Source of the DNA: Mesorhizobium muleiense
Lineage (GTDB): Bacteria; Pseudomonadota; Alphaproteobacteria; Rhizobiales; Rhizobiaceae
Assembly: GCF_900099905.1 (NCBI RefSeq)
Contig: NZ_FNEE01000025.1
Span: 19,758 to 83,757 of the forward strand
Direction: 5' to 3'
Length of the DNA: 64,000 nucleotides
Made by a program: the position numbers and the translations under genes. The notes beneath the pieces were generated by a model. It ran no database searches. It was not told the DNA's origin and saw only the letters and a program-made list of their open reading frames with translations. Of this stretch, positions 27,383 to 35,689 are shown in pieces (within the stretch, counting starts at the first letter, position 1; the number at the start of each line of letters is the position of its first letter).

Positions 27383-27398
27383 TGTCCGGCTTCGGACA
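27383..27398 (+). promoter_or_regulatory. NifA upstream activating sequence for prxS-rpoN2
   Basis: Exact TGT-N10-ACA (TGTCCGGCTTCGGACA), 130 bases upstream of the sigma-54 element at 27528. In Rhizobium etli the prxS-rpoN2 operon is known to be NifA-dependent in bacteroids. Confidence 0.82.
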
Positions 27399-27527
27399 AA
27401 GGCCGGGTTTGCCGAACGGAGTCCCACCCAATTTCCAGTGCTGCTTGAGCAATAATATCGACCGGCATTACTGCACAACACGAAAGTTGCTGCAAAAACC
27501 GAAGTGAACCCAAGGCATGGGGTCAAT

Positions 27528-27542
27528 TGGCATGGCGCTTGC
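27528..27542 (+). promoter_or_regulatory. Sigma-54 promoter of prxS-rpoN2
   Basis: TGGCATGGCGCTTGC, with GG-N10-GC, fits the -24/-12 consensus well. The expected start near 27554 leaves an unusually long leader of about 260 bases before prxS. Within the leader one unnamed frame (27584-27824) overlaps the prxS start but is not convincing as a gene. Confidence 0.82.
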
Positions 27543-27813
27543 GACTCGGTCGCTAGAACGCAGTCAAAACCACGGTTGGAGACCATGCCTACCTCTCAAA
27601 GCTCGATAAAGCACGCGAGCAAACATTCCCCGTCCCCGCGGAAAACTGGAAGCTCGTCGCCGTTAAACGTCCCTGCTCGGGGGCGGTCTTGCACAAGACT
27701 GGTCCGAGGCAACCACGCCAGGGCGAAAGGCTGCCGGAACTGTCCACCGAAGTCGATGCCGCTTCAGTTTAACCGAAAAATGCACCGTACCACTTTGGCC
27801 TGGGAGCAAATCA

Positions 27814-28347
27814 ATGACCGATAGAAAGAACGTTCCTCTCGTGACCTTTCGCACGCGTGTTCGCGATGAGTCGATCGGGGGGCCAAATCCTTATCGGTGG
27901 GAGAACAAGACCTCCGACGATTATTTCGGGGGCAAGCGCGTTATCCTGTTCTCGCTGCCTGGCGCCTTCACCCCGACCTGCTCGACCTTCCAACTGCCCG
28001 ATTTCGAAAAACTCTATGATCAATTTCTGGAACTGCGAATTGACGCGATCTACTGCGTCTCAGTCAACGATGCTTTCGTCATGAATGCGTGGGGAAAGTC
28101 CTTGGGGCTGCAGAAGATCGAGCTGATCCCAGACGGGTCGGGCGAGTTCACGCGCAAGATGGGCATGCTGGTCGCGAAGGACAATCTGGGCTTTGGCATG
28201 CGCTCCTGGCGATACGCCGCTCTGATCGACGATGGCGTGGTGGAGCAGTGGTTCGAGGAGGAAGGCTTCTGTGACAACTGCGAGACGGACCCCTATGGCG
28301 TTTCATCCCCGCAAAACGTTCTCGACAAACTGAAGGCGGCGGCATGA
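27814..28347 (+). CDS. prxS: Peroxiredoxin, Prx5 family
   Basis: 177 residues; thiol peroxidase that reduces hydrogen peroxide and organic peroxides. The peroxidatic cysteine sits in FSLPGAFTPTCSTFQLPDFE near residue 56. Further cysteines include one in DAIYCVSVND and two in EGFCDNC near the C-terminus, either of which might be the resolving residue. The symbol follows the R. etli prxS-rpoN2 operon, which has this arrangement. rpoN follows after 69 bases. Bacteroids generate peroxide, so protection together with sigma-54 production makes sense. Confidence 0.9.
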   Translation: MTDRKNVPLVTFRTRVRDESIGGPNPYRWENKTSDDYFGGKRVILFSLPGAFTPTCSTFQLPDFEKLYDQFLELRIDAIYCVSVNDAFVMNAWGKSLGLQKIELIPDGSGEFTRKMGMLVAKDNLGFGMRSWRYAALIDDGVVEQWFEEEGFCDNCETDPYGVSSPQNVLDKLKAAA

Positions 28348-28416
28348 CCCAGAAGTGGCAAGTCTCACACAACCCCAGCACACACTAGAGCCTCCTCGGC
28401 AGATTACCGGTTCAAC

Positions 28417-29850
28417 ATGCATCTCTCAGCAAGCCTGCTTCAACGCCAGAAGCAACGTATGGTCTTATCGCCTCAAGCCATTGAAGCTATTCGCTTGCTG
28501 CGATTGACGCATACTGAACTCCATCAGCTCGTGGAGCAGGCACTCGAGAAGAACCCCGTTTTGAAGCCTGACCCGTTTGACGACGTTTCGCCGCTGTCAG
28601 GGGTGGATCAGCGGAGCAGTCAAAGCAGAAGCGAAATCGGCGAATCGCCCATTGGCGGGCCGTCTGGCGGGCGCGGGCAATGGAAGTCGCAACGCAGTAG
28701 CGGCAACGATCGACCTGCCGTCGAGGAGTTTACCGCCCACACCGAAACATTGCACGACCATGTCGCCCGCCAGGTCGCCCTCACCCCGTTCACCCCGCAG
28801 GAGCGGCTGATTGCCGGACAGCTCGCCGCCCATCTGGAGGACACTGGCTATCTTCAGGTAAACCTTTTCGATCTGGCCGGGAGGTTAAACGTTCGGCAAG
28901 CTGATGTGGAACGGGTCATCGGAATCTTGCAGCAATTTGATCCGCCGGGGATTTTTGCGCGAACTCTCAGCGAATGCCTGGAGATTCAGCTGCGCCAGCA
29001 AGACCGGTTCGACCCGGCTATGGCAGCTTTGGTCGCCAATCTCGAGATGCTTGCACGGGGGGATTTTCAGGGATTGAAGCAGCGTTGCGGAGTCGACGAG
29101 GAGGATCTCCTCGACATGAGGAACGAAATCCGCGCGCTCGATCCCAAGCCTGGAGACCGGTTCCAGTCCGGGACGCCGGAAACCATCGTACCGGACGTCT
29201 GGGTAATGCCCAAGTCCGAAGGTGGATGGCGGGTGGAGCTTGATCCGGCCACGCTGCCCAAAGTGTTGATCAACCACACCTATGTCGCCGAAATCTCGCA
29301 GCTGACCAATCAAAATCCGGAAGGCAAAGCGTTTCTCGACCATTGCCAGGAAAAAGGGAACTGGCTGATCAGCTGTCTCGAGCAGCGCGCTAAGACGATC
29401 CTTAAGGTTGCGACCGAAATCGTGCGCCAGCAGGATGCCTTTTTTACACACGGCGTCGCCCATCTGCGGCCTCTCTGTCTCAAAAATGTCGCTGACGGGA
29501 TCAAAATGCACCAGTCGACGGTAAGCCGGGTGGCTTCGAACAGGTACATGTTAACTCCGCGCGGGGTGTTCGAGCTGAAGTATTTTTTCACAGCGACAAT
29601 CGCATCCTGCGAGGGCGGCGACGCGCACTCCGCCAAATCTGTCCGCCATCGGATCAAGGCAATCATCGCCGAAGAATCGCTCGACAAGGTACTTTCCGAC
29701 GAAGACATCGTTGCTCAGCTCAAGCAGACCGGCATCAATGTCGCTCGCCGTACCGTCACCAAATATCGCGAGGCGATGAACATCCCTTCCTCCATACTAC
29801 GGCGCCGTGATAAGCGGTTGTCCGCAGCTGCGATCAAGCGAAGTGACTAA
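28417..29850 (+). CDS. rpoN2: RNA polymerase sigma-54 factor
   Basis: 477 residues, normal for RpoN. Region I: SLLQRQKQRMVLSPQAIEAI RLL, glutamine- and leucine-rich, which contacts activators such as NifA. Region III holds the core-binding and -12/-24 DNA-binding parts, with HQSTVSRVASNRYMLTPRGV and the RpoN box ARRTVTKYRE near residue 450. It is probably the symbiotic second copy, since it follows prxS and a NifA-type promoter; a chromosomal rpoN1 would be outside the window. Its stop overlaps the end of the convergent nifQ frame by a few bases. Confidence 0.95.
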   Translation: MHLSASLLQRQKQRMVLSPQAIEAIRLLRLTHTELHQLVEQALEKNPVLKPDPFDDVSPLSGVDQRSSQSRSEIGESPIGGPSGGRGQWKSQRSSGNDRPAVEEFTAHTETLHDHVARQVALTPFTPQERLIAGQLAAHLEDTGYLQVNLFDLAGRLNVRQADVERVIGILQQFDPPGIFARTLSECLEIQLRQQDRFDPAMAALVANLEMLARGDFQGLKQRCGVDEEDLLDMRNEIRALDPKPGDRFQSGTPETIVPDVWVMPKSEGGWRVELDPATLPKVLINHTYVAEISQLTNQNPEGKAFLDHCQEKGNWLISCLEQRAKTILKVATEIVRQQDAFFTHGVAHLRPLCLKNVADGIKMHQSTVSRVASNRYMLTPRGVFELKYFFTATIASCEGGDAHSAKSVRHRIKAIIAEESLDKVLSDEDIVAQLKQTGINVARRTVTKYREAMNIPSSILRRRDKRLSAAAIKRSD

Positions 29851-30445
29851 CCGGCATTCCTGGTCGGCGAGAGGCGACTCTCAACTTCCTCCGGGCCGAA
29901 GCAGCTTTCGAAGTCATGGCATTCCCGACAACTGGGTGCAGTGCATGACGAAAAGCCTTCGGCCTCACACAGCTTGCGGTAAAAGTACTTTTTCCATTTC
30001 ATGTTTCTGTGTTGCCTGCCGCCAGCGCGGGAAAATGTCTGGCAAGCAGGCGGCTGAGCTCAGCGCGATTTGAGAGGCCAAGATCCCGCCAAAGATGGTC
30101 CGTGCGCATCGCACGCCGGGCGATGATCTTGGCCAAGCGGGCGCTCGCCGGGTCGCCCGGCGCAGCATGCGCTAGCAGCAGCCGGCGCAGCAGCTCCTCT
30201 TCCAGTTCCGGCTCGGGCTCGCTCAACTCCTCCAAAGCGAATACGCTGCTGGAGGTAGACGGGAAAGTTGCGGCCAAGACATCACGCAATTCGACAGACG
30301 AAAGGCCTGTCCCCTCCGTCGCCAACACCTCGCCCGCCTGGACCTCCTCAAGCGAACGCGAAAGCACGCAGGGCAGCACATGCTGATCGAAGCTCCTCCC
30401 TAGCTCGGACCCACGCCATTGCGCGCGTGGATAGGCAGCCATCAT
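29847..30445 (-). pseudogene. nifQ: nifQ with a one-base frameshift before the cysteine motif
   Basis: NifQ donates molybdenum for FeMo-cofactor through an Fe-S cluster. The main frame ends at about 30001 after ARHFPALAAGNTE. The next frame continues perfectly with MKWKKYFYRKLCEAEGF and CTAPSCRECHDFESC, the NifQ C-x4-C-x2-C-x5-C cluster motif, ending at 29847. One base is missing in an A-rich run near 30003 (GAAACATG where GAAAACATG is expected). The N-terminal part is intact (KIIARRAMRTDHLWRDLGLS). It overlaps or abuts the LLM gene upstream. Without read-through the protein lacks its cluster; a sequencing error in the A run is possible. Confidence 0.85.
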
Positions 30446-30459
30446 CGTAACGGCCGGCT

Positions 30460-31512
30460 TCAGCTTCCGGCATGACAAAGCGCCTTGTTGACCGCAGGGA
30501 TGATCTTGTCGCCCCAGAGCTCGATCTGGCGCAGCATCGTCTTTTGGTCGAAGTCGCCCAATTGAGTCTGAACTGCGATCTGGTCCGGTTTCAAGACATC
30601 GATCTCTTCCAGCAGGCGATCAATCACGCGATTTACGCTGCCAATCGGCAAATTTTTGCGCATGGTCTCGAAGGACAGATCCTGCTGGGTCGGTGTCTCC
30701 TGCAGCAGGTAGCCATCGTGGCTCTGTTGGCGGCGCTGATGCAGGGCTTCAGAAAGCCGGCGCTGGAAGCGGGCATTGTCGAGATAGCTGTTGATCTCCA
30801 ACTCGTCGTGGCTGGCATAGCAGCAGCGCAGCAGCGATATCTTGACGTCGGTGACGTTCTTTTCCTCGGATGCCGCCGCCCTCTCGACTGATTCACGCAG
30901 TGTGGTCAAAGTCTCTAAGCCGTCGTGGAAGGCTGTGACAAAAAAATTGTGCCCCTCGCGGTAGGCCCGAGCCATCCGTGCGGCTCCGCCAGCGATCCAG
31001 ATAGGCGGCGTCGGCTGCTGGACTGTGCGGACCGAAATCGCTGTTGGGGGGATCTTCTCATACTGGCCGTCGTGTTCGAAGACGTTTTGGTTGAGGCCCT
31101 TGAGAATGATGTCCAGGTATTCCGAAAAGACGGCCGGCGCCTCATCGATGTCCACGCCGAACCGTTCGAACTCGAACTGCTGGTATCCCAAGCCTACGCC
31201 GAGCTCGAGACGGCCGTTCGCAACGATGTCGGCGAAGCCGATCTCGGACAGCAGGCGCTGCGGTTGGTAAAGCGGCAGCACGCAGACGGCAGTGCCCAGG
31301 CGAATCGTGCTTGTCAAGCCGGCGCAGTGCGCCACCATCATCAGCGGGGATGGTATGAGGCTGTAATTGTTGAAGTGGTGCTCAGCAAACCACGCGGTGT
31401 TGAACCCAGCCTGCTCCGAAGCGACGGCCTGTTCGATGGAGTTGCGGATGACGCTTTCTGAGGATTGGTGATAGCCACGCTGGGCGGCCAGAATGAAAGT
31501 GGCAAATTCCAT
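30460..31512 (-). CDS. LLM-class flavin-dependent monooxygenase in the P450 cluster
   Basis: 350 residues, bacterial luciferase-like fold. FNTAWFAEHHFNNYSLIPSP near residue 37, RLGTAVCVLPLYQPQRLLSE near 70 and GRLELGVGLGYQQFEFERFG near 98 identify the family. AGGAG ahead of the ATG supports the start. It is 138 bases after the double SDR and precedes nifQ, so it probably belongs to the P450 operon. The alpha-type core and length suit an FMN-dependent monooxygenase; the substrate is unknown. Confidence 0.87.
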   Translation of the reverse strand: MEFATFILAAQRGYHQSSESVIRNSIEQAVASEQAGFNTAWFAEHHFNNYSLIPSPLMMVAHCAGLTSTIRLGTAVCVLPLYQPQRLLSEIGFADIVANGRLELGVGLGYQQFEFERFGVDIDEAPAVFSEYLDIILKGLNQNVFEHDGQYEKIPPTAISVRTVQQPTPPIWIAGGAARMARAYREGHNFFVTAFHDGLETLTTLRESVERAAASEEKNVTDVKISLLRCCYASHDELEINSYLDNARFQRRLSEALHQRRQQSHDGYLLQETPTQQDLSFETMRKNLPIGSVNRVIDRLLEEIDVLKPDQIAVQTQLGDFDQKTMLRQIELWGDKIIPAVNKALCHAGS

Positions 31513-31650
31513 GATTTCTCCTCGTTATAGACACGTCAGCCGACCGGGAATGTGCTCGGCATGCGCATGCTTGGATCTCAAGCACCTCGGGTGCGTCGTG
31601 GAGCCGAGGCTTCATAATGCTCGGCCGGTCGCCCTGCGAATGCCTGGCAA

Positions 31651-33252
31651 TTAACCTGCGGCCTCCGCAAAACATTCGTCATAGAGTTCGCTGGCGTTTC
31701 CCGCATCACCGAACGAGGTCCAGCCGCCGTCCACGTAGAGGATCGAGCCGTTGATGTATGAGGCGTCAGACGAAGCAAGGAAGAACGATGCATCTGCGAC
31801 GTCTTCTGGCCGTCCCATCCTGCCCATGGGGATGCGTCGTCCGATTGCTGCCAGGTCGATGCGGCCGGCTTTGGCCAACTGAGCAAGTGCGGGCGTGCGG
31901 ATGTGGCCAGGAGCGACGGTGGCTGTCCGAATTCCGACCGGGCCGAGTTCGGCCGCCATGCAACGGGTCAGCATATCCATCCCCGCCTTGGAGGCGCCGT
32001 AGGCATGGCGCGGCGCGAACGGCAGAAAGCTGTCGATCGACCCGAGATTGAGGATCACGCCGCCCGGGCGCATAGCCTTGATCGCTTCGCGCGCGCAGGT
32101 GAAGGCGCCGGTAAGGTTGACATCCAGGACGTGTTCGAGCTGTTTCGACAGTTGCTCGATCGCAGGCACAATCCTGTCGGCGGTATCAGCACTATTGACC
32201 AGAACATCGATATACCCGAAGCGTCGCCTCAGCTCTTCGAACATCGACACCACATCGCTCTCGACGGCCACGTCCAGCGATTTCGCCAGATGCTTGCCGG
32301 GGAGCGATGTAGCCAGCTCTGCCGCTGCAGTGCCATCTTTATCAGCAATCACGACGGTGTCGCCGTTCGCGGCAAAGCGGCGAGCGACGGCCGCGCCAAT
32401 GCTTTTTGCGCCACCGGTGACGAGCACGATTCGCGCATCTGTGCATTCGGCCGGACAGGAGAGCTCGGCTTGGAGCGCACTATCCACCGGCGGGTGAGCA
32501 TCCCCCGGCTGGTTGAATGACATCCAGCCTCCGTCGACTGCCAGCACCGAGCCGGTGATGTAGCGCGCCTGCGTGCTGCTCAGAAAACGCACGACCCTGG
32601 CGATCTCGTCGGGGCGAGCCAAGCGCCCCATCGGCACGCGGCGGCGTATCGCCGCGAGGTCCATTTTGCCAGCGCGTGCCAGTTCTGTGACCATTGGGGT
32701 GCGGACGGAGCCCGGCGCCACCGCCGTGACGCGGATTCCTCGCATAGCCCACTCGCACGCAAGGGACTTTGTCAACGAGATCACGCCAGCTTTCGAGGCT
32801 GCGTAGGCGTTGCGCCTGGGATTGCCGACCACGCCCGCCATCGAAGCCACATTGACGATCGCACCGCCCGGCCTCATGCGCCGCGCCGCTTCCCGGGCCA
32901 TAACGAATGGCCCAATAAGGTTCACTGTCACGCCGCGTCGGAAGGTATCGACAGCGGTGTCGATGATCCTATCCATCGTGGGTCCAACCGCCGCATTGTT
33001 GATGAGGACATCGATTTGCGCGAACCGTGCTTCGACCTGGCCGAAAAGTGAGAGCATGTCCTTCTCTCGCGACACATCGCACTCCAGACCGACGTGCGGC
33101 GACCCGAGATCCCGAGCCAGTTCAACCACACCACTGCCCGGAAGGTCCACCGCAACTACAGTGTCTCCGTCCGCGGCAAGGATATCGACCAGGGCACGGC
33201 CGATCCCGCCCGCGGCGCCTGTGATGATTACGGTGCGTGCTGCCAGTTTCAC
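31651..33252 (-). CDS. Double short-chain dehydrogenase/reductase (two fused SDR domains)
   Basis: 533 residues from a GTG with GGAG upstream. Domain 1 (about 3-255) has TVIITGAAGGIGRAL, NNAAVG, NVASMAGVVG and YAASKAG; it is complete for the classical S-Y-K triad. Domain 2 (about 280-525) has IVLVTGGAKSIGAAV, NSADT in place of NNAG, LNLGSIDSF and YGASKAG. The halves are clear relatives, each ending in VDGGWxSF. A longer ATG frame to 33591 would overlap the upstream gene and is less likely. In the P450 cluster it may oxidise or reduce alcohol and ketone groups in two steps. NGR234 has a similar SDR next to a P450 on its symbiotic plasmid (recollection). Confidence 0.88.
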   Translation of the reverse strand: MKLAARTVIITGAAGGIGRALVDILAADGDTVVAVDLPGSGVVELARDLGSPHVGLECDVSREKDMLSLFGQVEARFAQIDVLINNAAVGPTMDRIIDTAVDTFRRGVTVNLIGPFVMAREAARRMRPGGAIVNVASMAGVVGNPRRNAYAASKAGVISLTKSLACEWAMRGIRVTAVAPGSVRTPMVTELARAGKMDLAAIRRRVPMGRLARPDEIARVVRFLSSTQARYITGSVLAVDGGWMSFNQPGDAHPPVDSALQAELSCPAECTDARIVLVTGGAKSIGAAVARRFAANGDTVVIADKDGTAAAELATSLPGKHLAKSLDVAVESDVVSMFEELRRRFGYIDVLVNSADTADRIVPAIEQLSKQLEHVLDVNLTGAFTCAREAIKAMRPGGVILNLGSIDSFLPFAPRHAYGASKAGMDMLTRCMAAELGPVGIRTATVAPGHIRTPALAQLAKAGRIDLAAIGRRIPMGRMGRPEDVADASFFLASSDASYINGSILYVDGGWTSFGDAGNASELYDECFAEAAG

Positions 33253-33400
33253 GAGAGCTTCTCCACGATGACCGCTTGTGATCTCAGCCCATCGACCTTG
33301 GGCGGAATGAAGGGTCGAGCCAAATCGTTGCAGTGACCGCCAGTTGCGGCCCCACACAGATCTCAATCCCGCAAGGCGCTCATCCTCCATTTCTACCCAC

Positions 33401-34249
33401 TTATGCAGCTCCCAGTTGGGGACCCTCGACGCCATCTTGGTCGGTGGGGATGTGACGCTTGAGCAGCTGGTAGATGGGATCGTCTGGATGTGGTGCTCCA
33501 ATCGGCTGTCGCCGGCCGAACCTATCTGCCTCAAGAATCGCTGGCGGGATTTGCTCCTCAACCCAATCGTAGACGACTGTCCGTTCCGCAATTCGCCACT
33601 CGTCCTGCCTCTTCTGAAACAGATCGCAGTAACGGCCGCAAAGCAGCGTCTGACGTATTTCTTGGTCTGTATCCGGTCCGCGTTGCAGCGCGGTGAAATA
33701 GCTCTCGACCGCGGCCTCTGCTGAACTGATGAAGTCGATCAGGCTGTTCGTGATTTGATGGATGTTACGCTGCCCCGGCAGACCGAGAGCAAATTGGATG
33801 AAGTCCTCTGCCGGTCCGCAATAGGGACCGTGCCTGTCATACGCTTCGGGCCAGTATGCGCTACGCAGCGCCGCCTCATCGGCGCGGTCTATCCCGCGGC
33901 AGTACCGATACAGGCAGTTGCGGATCGCCTCTCGGTCACGCAGTTCGGTAATTTTCGCGTGGTCGACAGGTTCTGTCGCGAATTGTATGATTGTTTTGTC
34001 CTTCCCGACGCCAGTCTGCACTTTGCGTGTGTCTCTCTCTACAATTGAGTTAGCGGGGGGCTCGTCAACTTCCAGAGCTTGTTCGGGGCAGGCTCTTACC
34101 CCTTGTGAGGCAAGCAGTTGCTCCCCATCGGCAACATCAATATCACCGGGCAAGATGTAGCCGTCGTCATCAAGCTTGAAGACTCTCGGCGCCCGCGCCA
34201 AGCAGCGCGCATGACCCTGGCATCTGGCTTTGTGTACGATGACACGCAT
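33401..34249 (-). CDS. Ferredoxin fused to a SnoaL/NTF2-like domain
   Basis: 282 residues. Residues 1-65 are a [3Fe-4S]-type ferredoxin (VHKARCQGHARCLARAPRVF, with a final cysteine in GVRACPEQALEV), the usual electron donor to bacterial P450s. After a linker, residues 100-260 are an NTF2/SnoaL_4-like domain (LRDREAIRNCLYRYCRGIDR, then GRYCDLFQKRQDEWRIAERT), found in polyketide cyclases, dehydratases and ring-hydroxylase beta subunits. It lies 29 bases after the P450 gene. The fusion suggests electron delivery coupled to substrate handling; that coupling is inferred. Confidence 0.85.
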   Translation of the reverse strand: MRVIVHKARCQGHARCLARAPRVFKLDDDGYILPGDIDVADGEQLLASQGVRACPEQALEVDEPPANSIVERDTRKVQTGVGKDKTIIQFATEPVDHAKITELRDREAIRNCLYRYCRGIDRADEAALRSAYWPEAYDRHGPYCGPAEDFIQFALGLPGQRNIHQITNSLIDFISSAEAAVESYFTALQRGPDTDQEIRQTLLCGRYCDLFQKRQDEWRIAERTVVYDWVEEQIPPAILEADRFGRRQPIGAPHPDDPIYQLLKRHIPTDQDGVEGPQLGAA

Positions 34250-34278
34250 AGCGAACTCCAATGTCGTTGGCGGAAACT

Positions 34279-35544
34279 TCAGGACCAGTCCAGGATCAGA
34301 TTCTCGATCCCGAACACATGGCCGCCGAAGGTGATGGGTTCAGTCCCTGTCTTGATCCGAAAGGCTGGGATGCGCGCCAGCCACTCCTCCAGGCCAATGA
34401 CAATCTCCCGCCGGGCAAGGTGTGAGCCAAGACAACGATGGGGACCATAGCCAAAGGCAGCGTGCCGGTTGTCCTCGCGCGCCAGATCGATCTCATTCGG
34501 GTATTCGAATTCCGCCGGGTCACGATTGGCAATCATCGTGGCACAGGAAACATAGTCTCCCTTGCGGATCGGCGCGCCTTTGAAGTCGACATCCTTCGTT
34601 GCCACTCGGATCATCTGAATGGTCGAATAGGCGCGCAGCAATTCTTCCGCGGCGACGGCAATCCGGTCCGGTTCGCTTCGTAGCAATTCCTGATCTTTGG
34701 GGTTGCGCGCGAGATGGGCCAAGTCGAAGCATATGGCTGCTGAGACCGTGTCGAGCCCCGCGACGAACACAAGCACGCCGATGCCACGGACTTCTTCGTC
34801 ACTGAGCAGACGGCCCTCGACCTTTGCCTTCACGATGAAGGTCATGAAATCATCGACCGGCTCCTTGCGGCGCTCGGTGGCAAGTTCGTCGATGAAGGCC
34901 ACGATCGTCCGGGCTGCGGGTGGTCGTTGCTCCTTATCGCCGTGGAGCAGATCTCTAGCCCAGCCGACAAATGTTTCTAGTCCGTCGTCCGAAAGCCCAA
35001 TAAAGCGAAGGAAGATATTGACCGCGAACGGAACTGCAAAATCCTTCATGATGTCGCAGCTCGTGCCTGATGCGGCGATCCTGTCGATCAGCTTGATCGC
35101 TCGTTCCCGGACAGCCGGCTCCAATGCCATTACCCGCTTTGGCGAAAGCAGCGGATTGAGCAGTGAGCGAAAAACACCGTGGAATGGCGGATCGAGCTCA
35201 AGCGGGATCATCGGCCAGCTCTCGCCGAGCACAGAGGCGAAGATGCTGCGATGGCTGGAAAACGTTTCGGTGTCCTGCAGCACCCGGCGCTGGTCGCTCG
35301 CGCGAGTGATGACCCAGGTACCCCGACCGTCGCGCGTGTTGCTGGTTGAATAAAAGATCGGAGGCCCGGCATGAACGCAAGCAACCGCTGCATGCGGATC
35401 CCCGTTGGCCGTCGGCAACATGCCGGGCGACGTAAACAGGCTGAAGTCCCTCACCATTTCGGGCGGGACATGATCTGGAACCGGCCGCGATTTAACCGCG
35501 CCAGAATCGAGAGACCGTTCATGAGATGCTGTCGGCATTTGCAT
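34279..35544 (-). CDS. Cytochrome P450
   Basis: Up to 421 residues. The heme-binding loop FGYGPHRCLGSHLARRE places the thiolate cysteine near residue 371. The I-helix reads LVFVAGLDTVSAA (acid-threonine pair) and the K-helix EELLRAY. It is a soluble class I bacterial P450 that should use the ferredoxin downstream. It resembles CYP127-type P450s of rhizobial symbiotic replicons (recollection, unverified). The ATG at 35544 lies about 1-2 bases after the predicted transcript start, so a leaderless message or a start at 35538 or further inside is possible. First gene of a NifA/sigma-54 cluster. Confidence 0.9.
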   Translation of the reverse strand: MQMPTASHERSLDSGAVKSRPVPDHVPPEMVRDFSLFTSPGMLPTANGDPHAAVACVHAGPPIFYSTSNTRDGRGTWVITRASDQRRVLQDTETFSSHRSIFASVLGESWPMIPLELDPPFHGVFRSLLNPLLSPKRVMALEPAVRERAIKLIDRIAASGTSCDIMKDFAVPFAVNIFLRFIGLSDDGLETFVGWARDLLHGDKEQRPPAARTIVAFIDELATERRKEPVDDFMTFIVKAKVEGRLLSDEEVRGIGVLVFVAGLDTVSAAICFDLAHLARNPKDQELLRSEPDRIAVAAEELLRAYSTIQMIRVATKDVDFKGAPIRKGDYVSCATMIANRDPAEFEYPNEIDLAREDNRHAAFGYGPHRCLGSHLARREIVIGLEEWLARIPAFRIKTGTEPITFGGHVFGIENLILDWS

Positions 35545-35555
35545 GCAATCGTTGG

Positions 35556-35570
35556 TGCAAGCTCCGTGCC
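35556..35570 (-). promoter_or_regulatory. Sigma-54 promoter of the P450 cluster
   Basis: On the minus strand: CGGCACGGAGCTTGCA, with GG-N10-GC. Only the first base differs from TGGCACG-N4-TTGCA. It sits directly before the P450 start codon. Confidence 0.82.
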
Positions 35571-35654
35571 GAATTCGTCTTTCGATAATCCTTGCCGTTT
35601 GCTGGGCAACAGGTGGCGCCTGTGCTGACTTACTGGTCGGGATTGCAACATTCT

Positions 35655-35670
35655 TGTCCAGCGTCGGACA
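35655..35670 (-). promoter_or_regulatory. NifA upstream activating sequence for the P450 cluster
   Basis: Exact TGT-N10-ACA (TGTCCAGCGTCGGACA), about 85 bases upstream of the -24 element, the usual distance. It shares its CC...CGG core with the prxS site. Confidence 0.82.
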
Positions 35671-35689
35671 CAGAATGTAGAAAGCTAGA

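Noticed and set aside
29990..30010. Programmed frameshifting in nifQ
   Set aside because: No slippery heptamer followed by a pseudoknot or internal Shine-Dalgarno is evident. A simple deletion in an A-rich run is the easier explanation.
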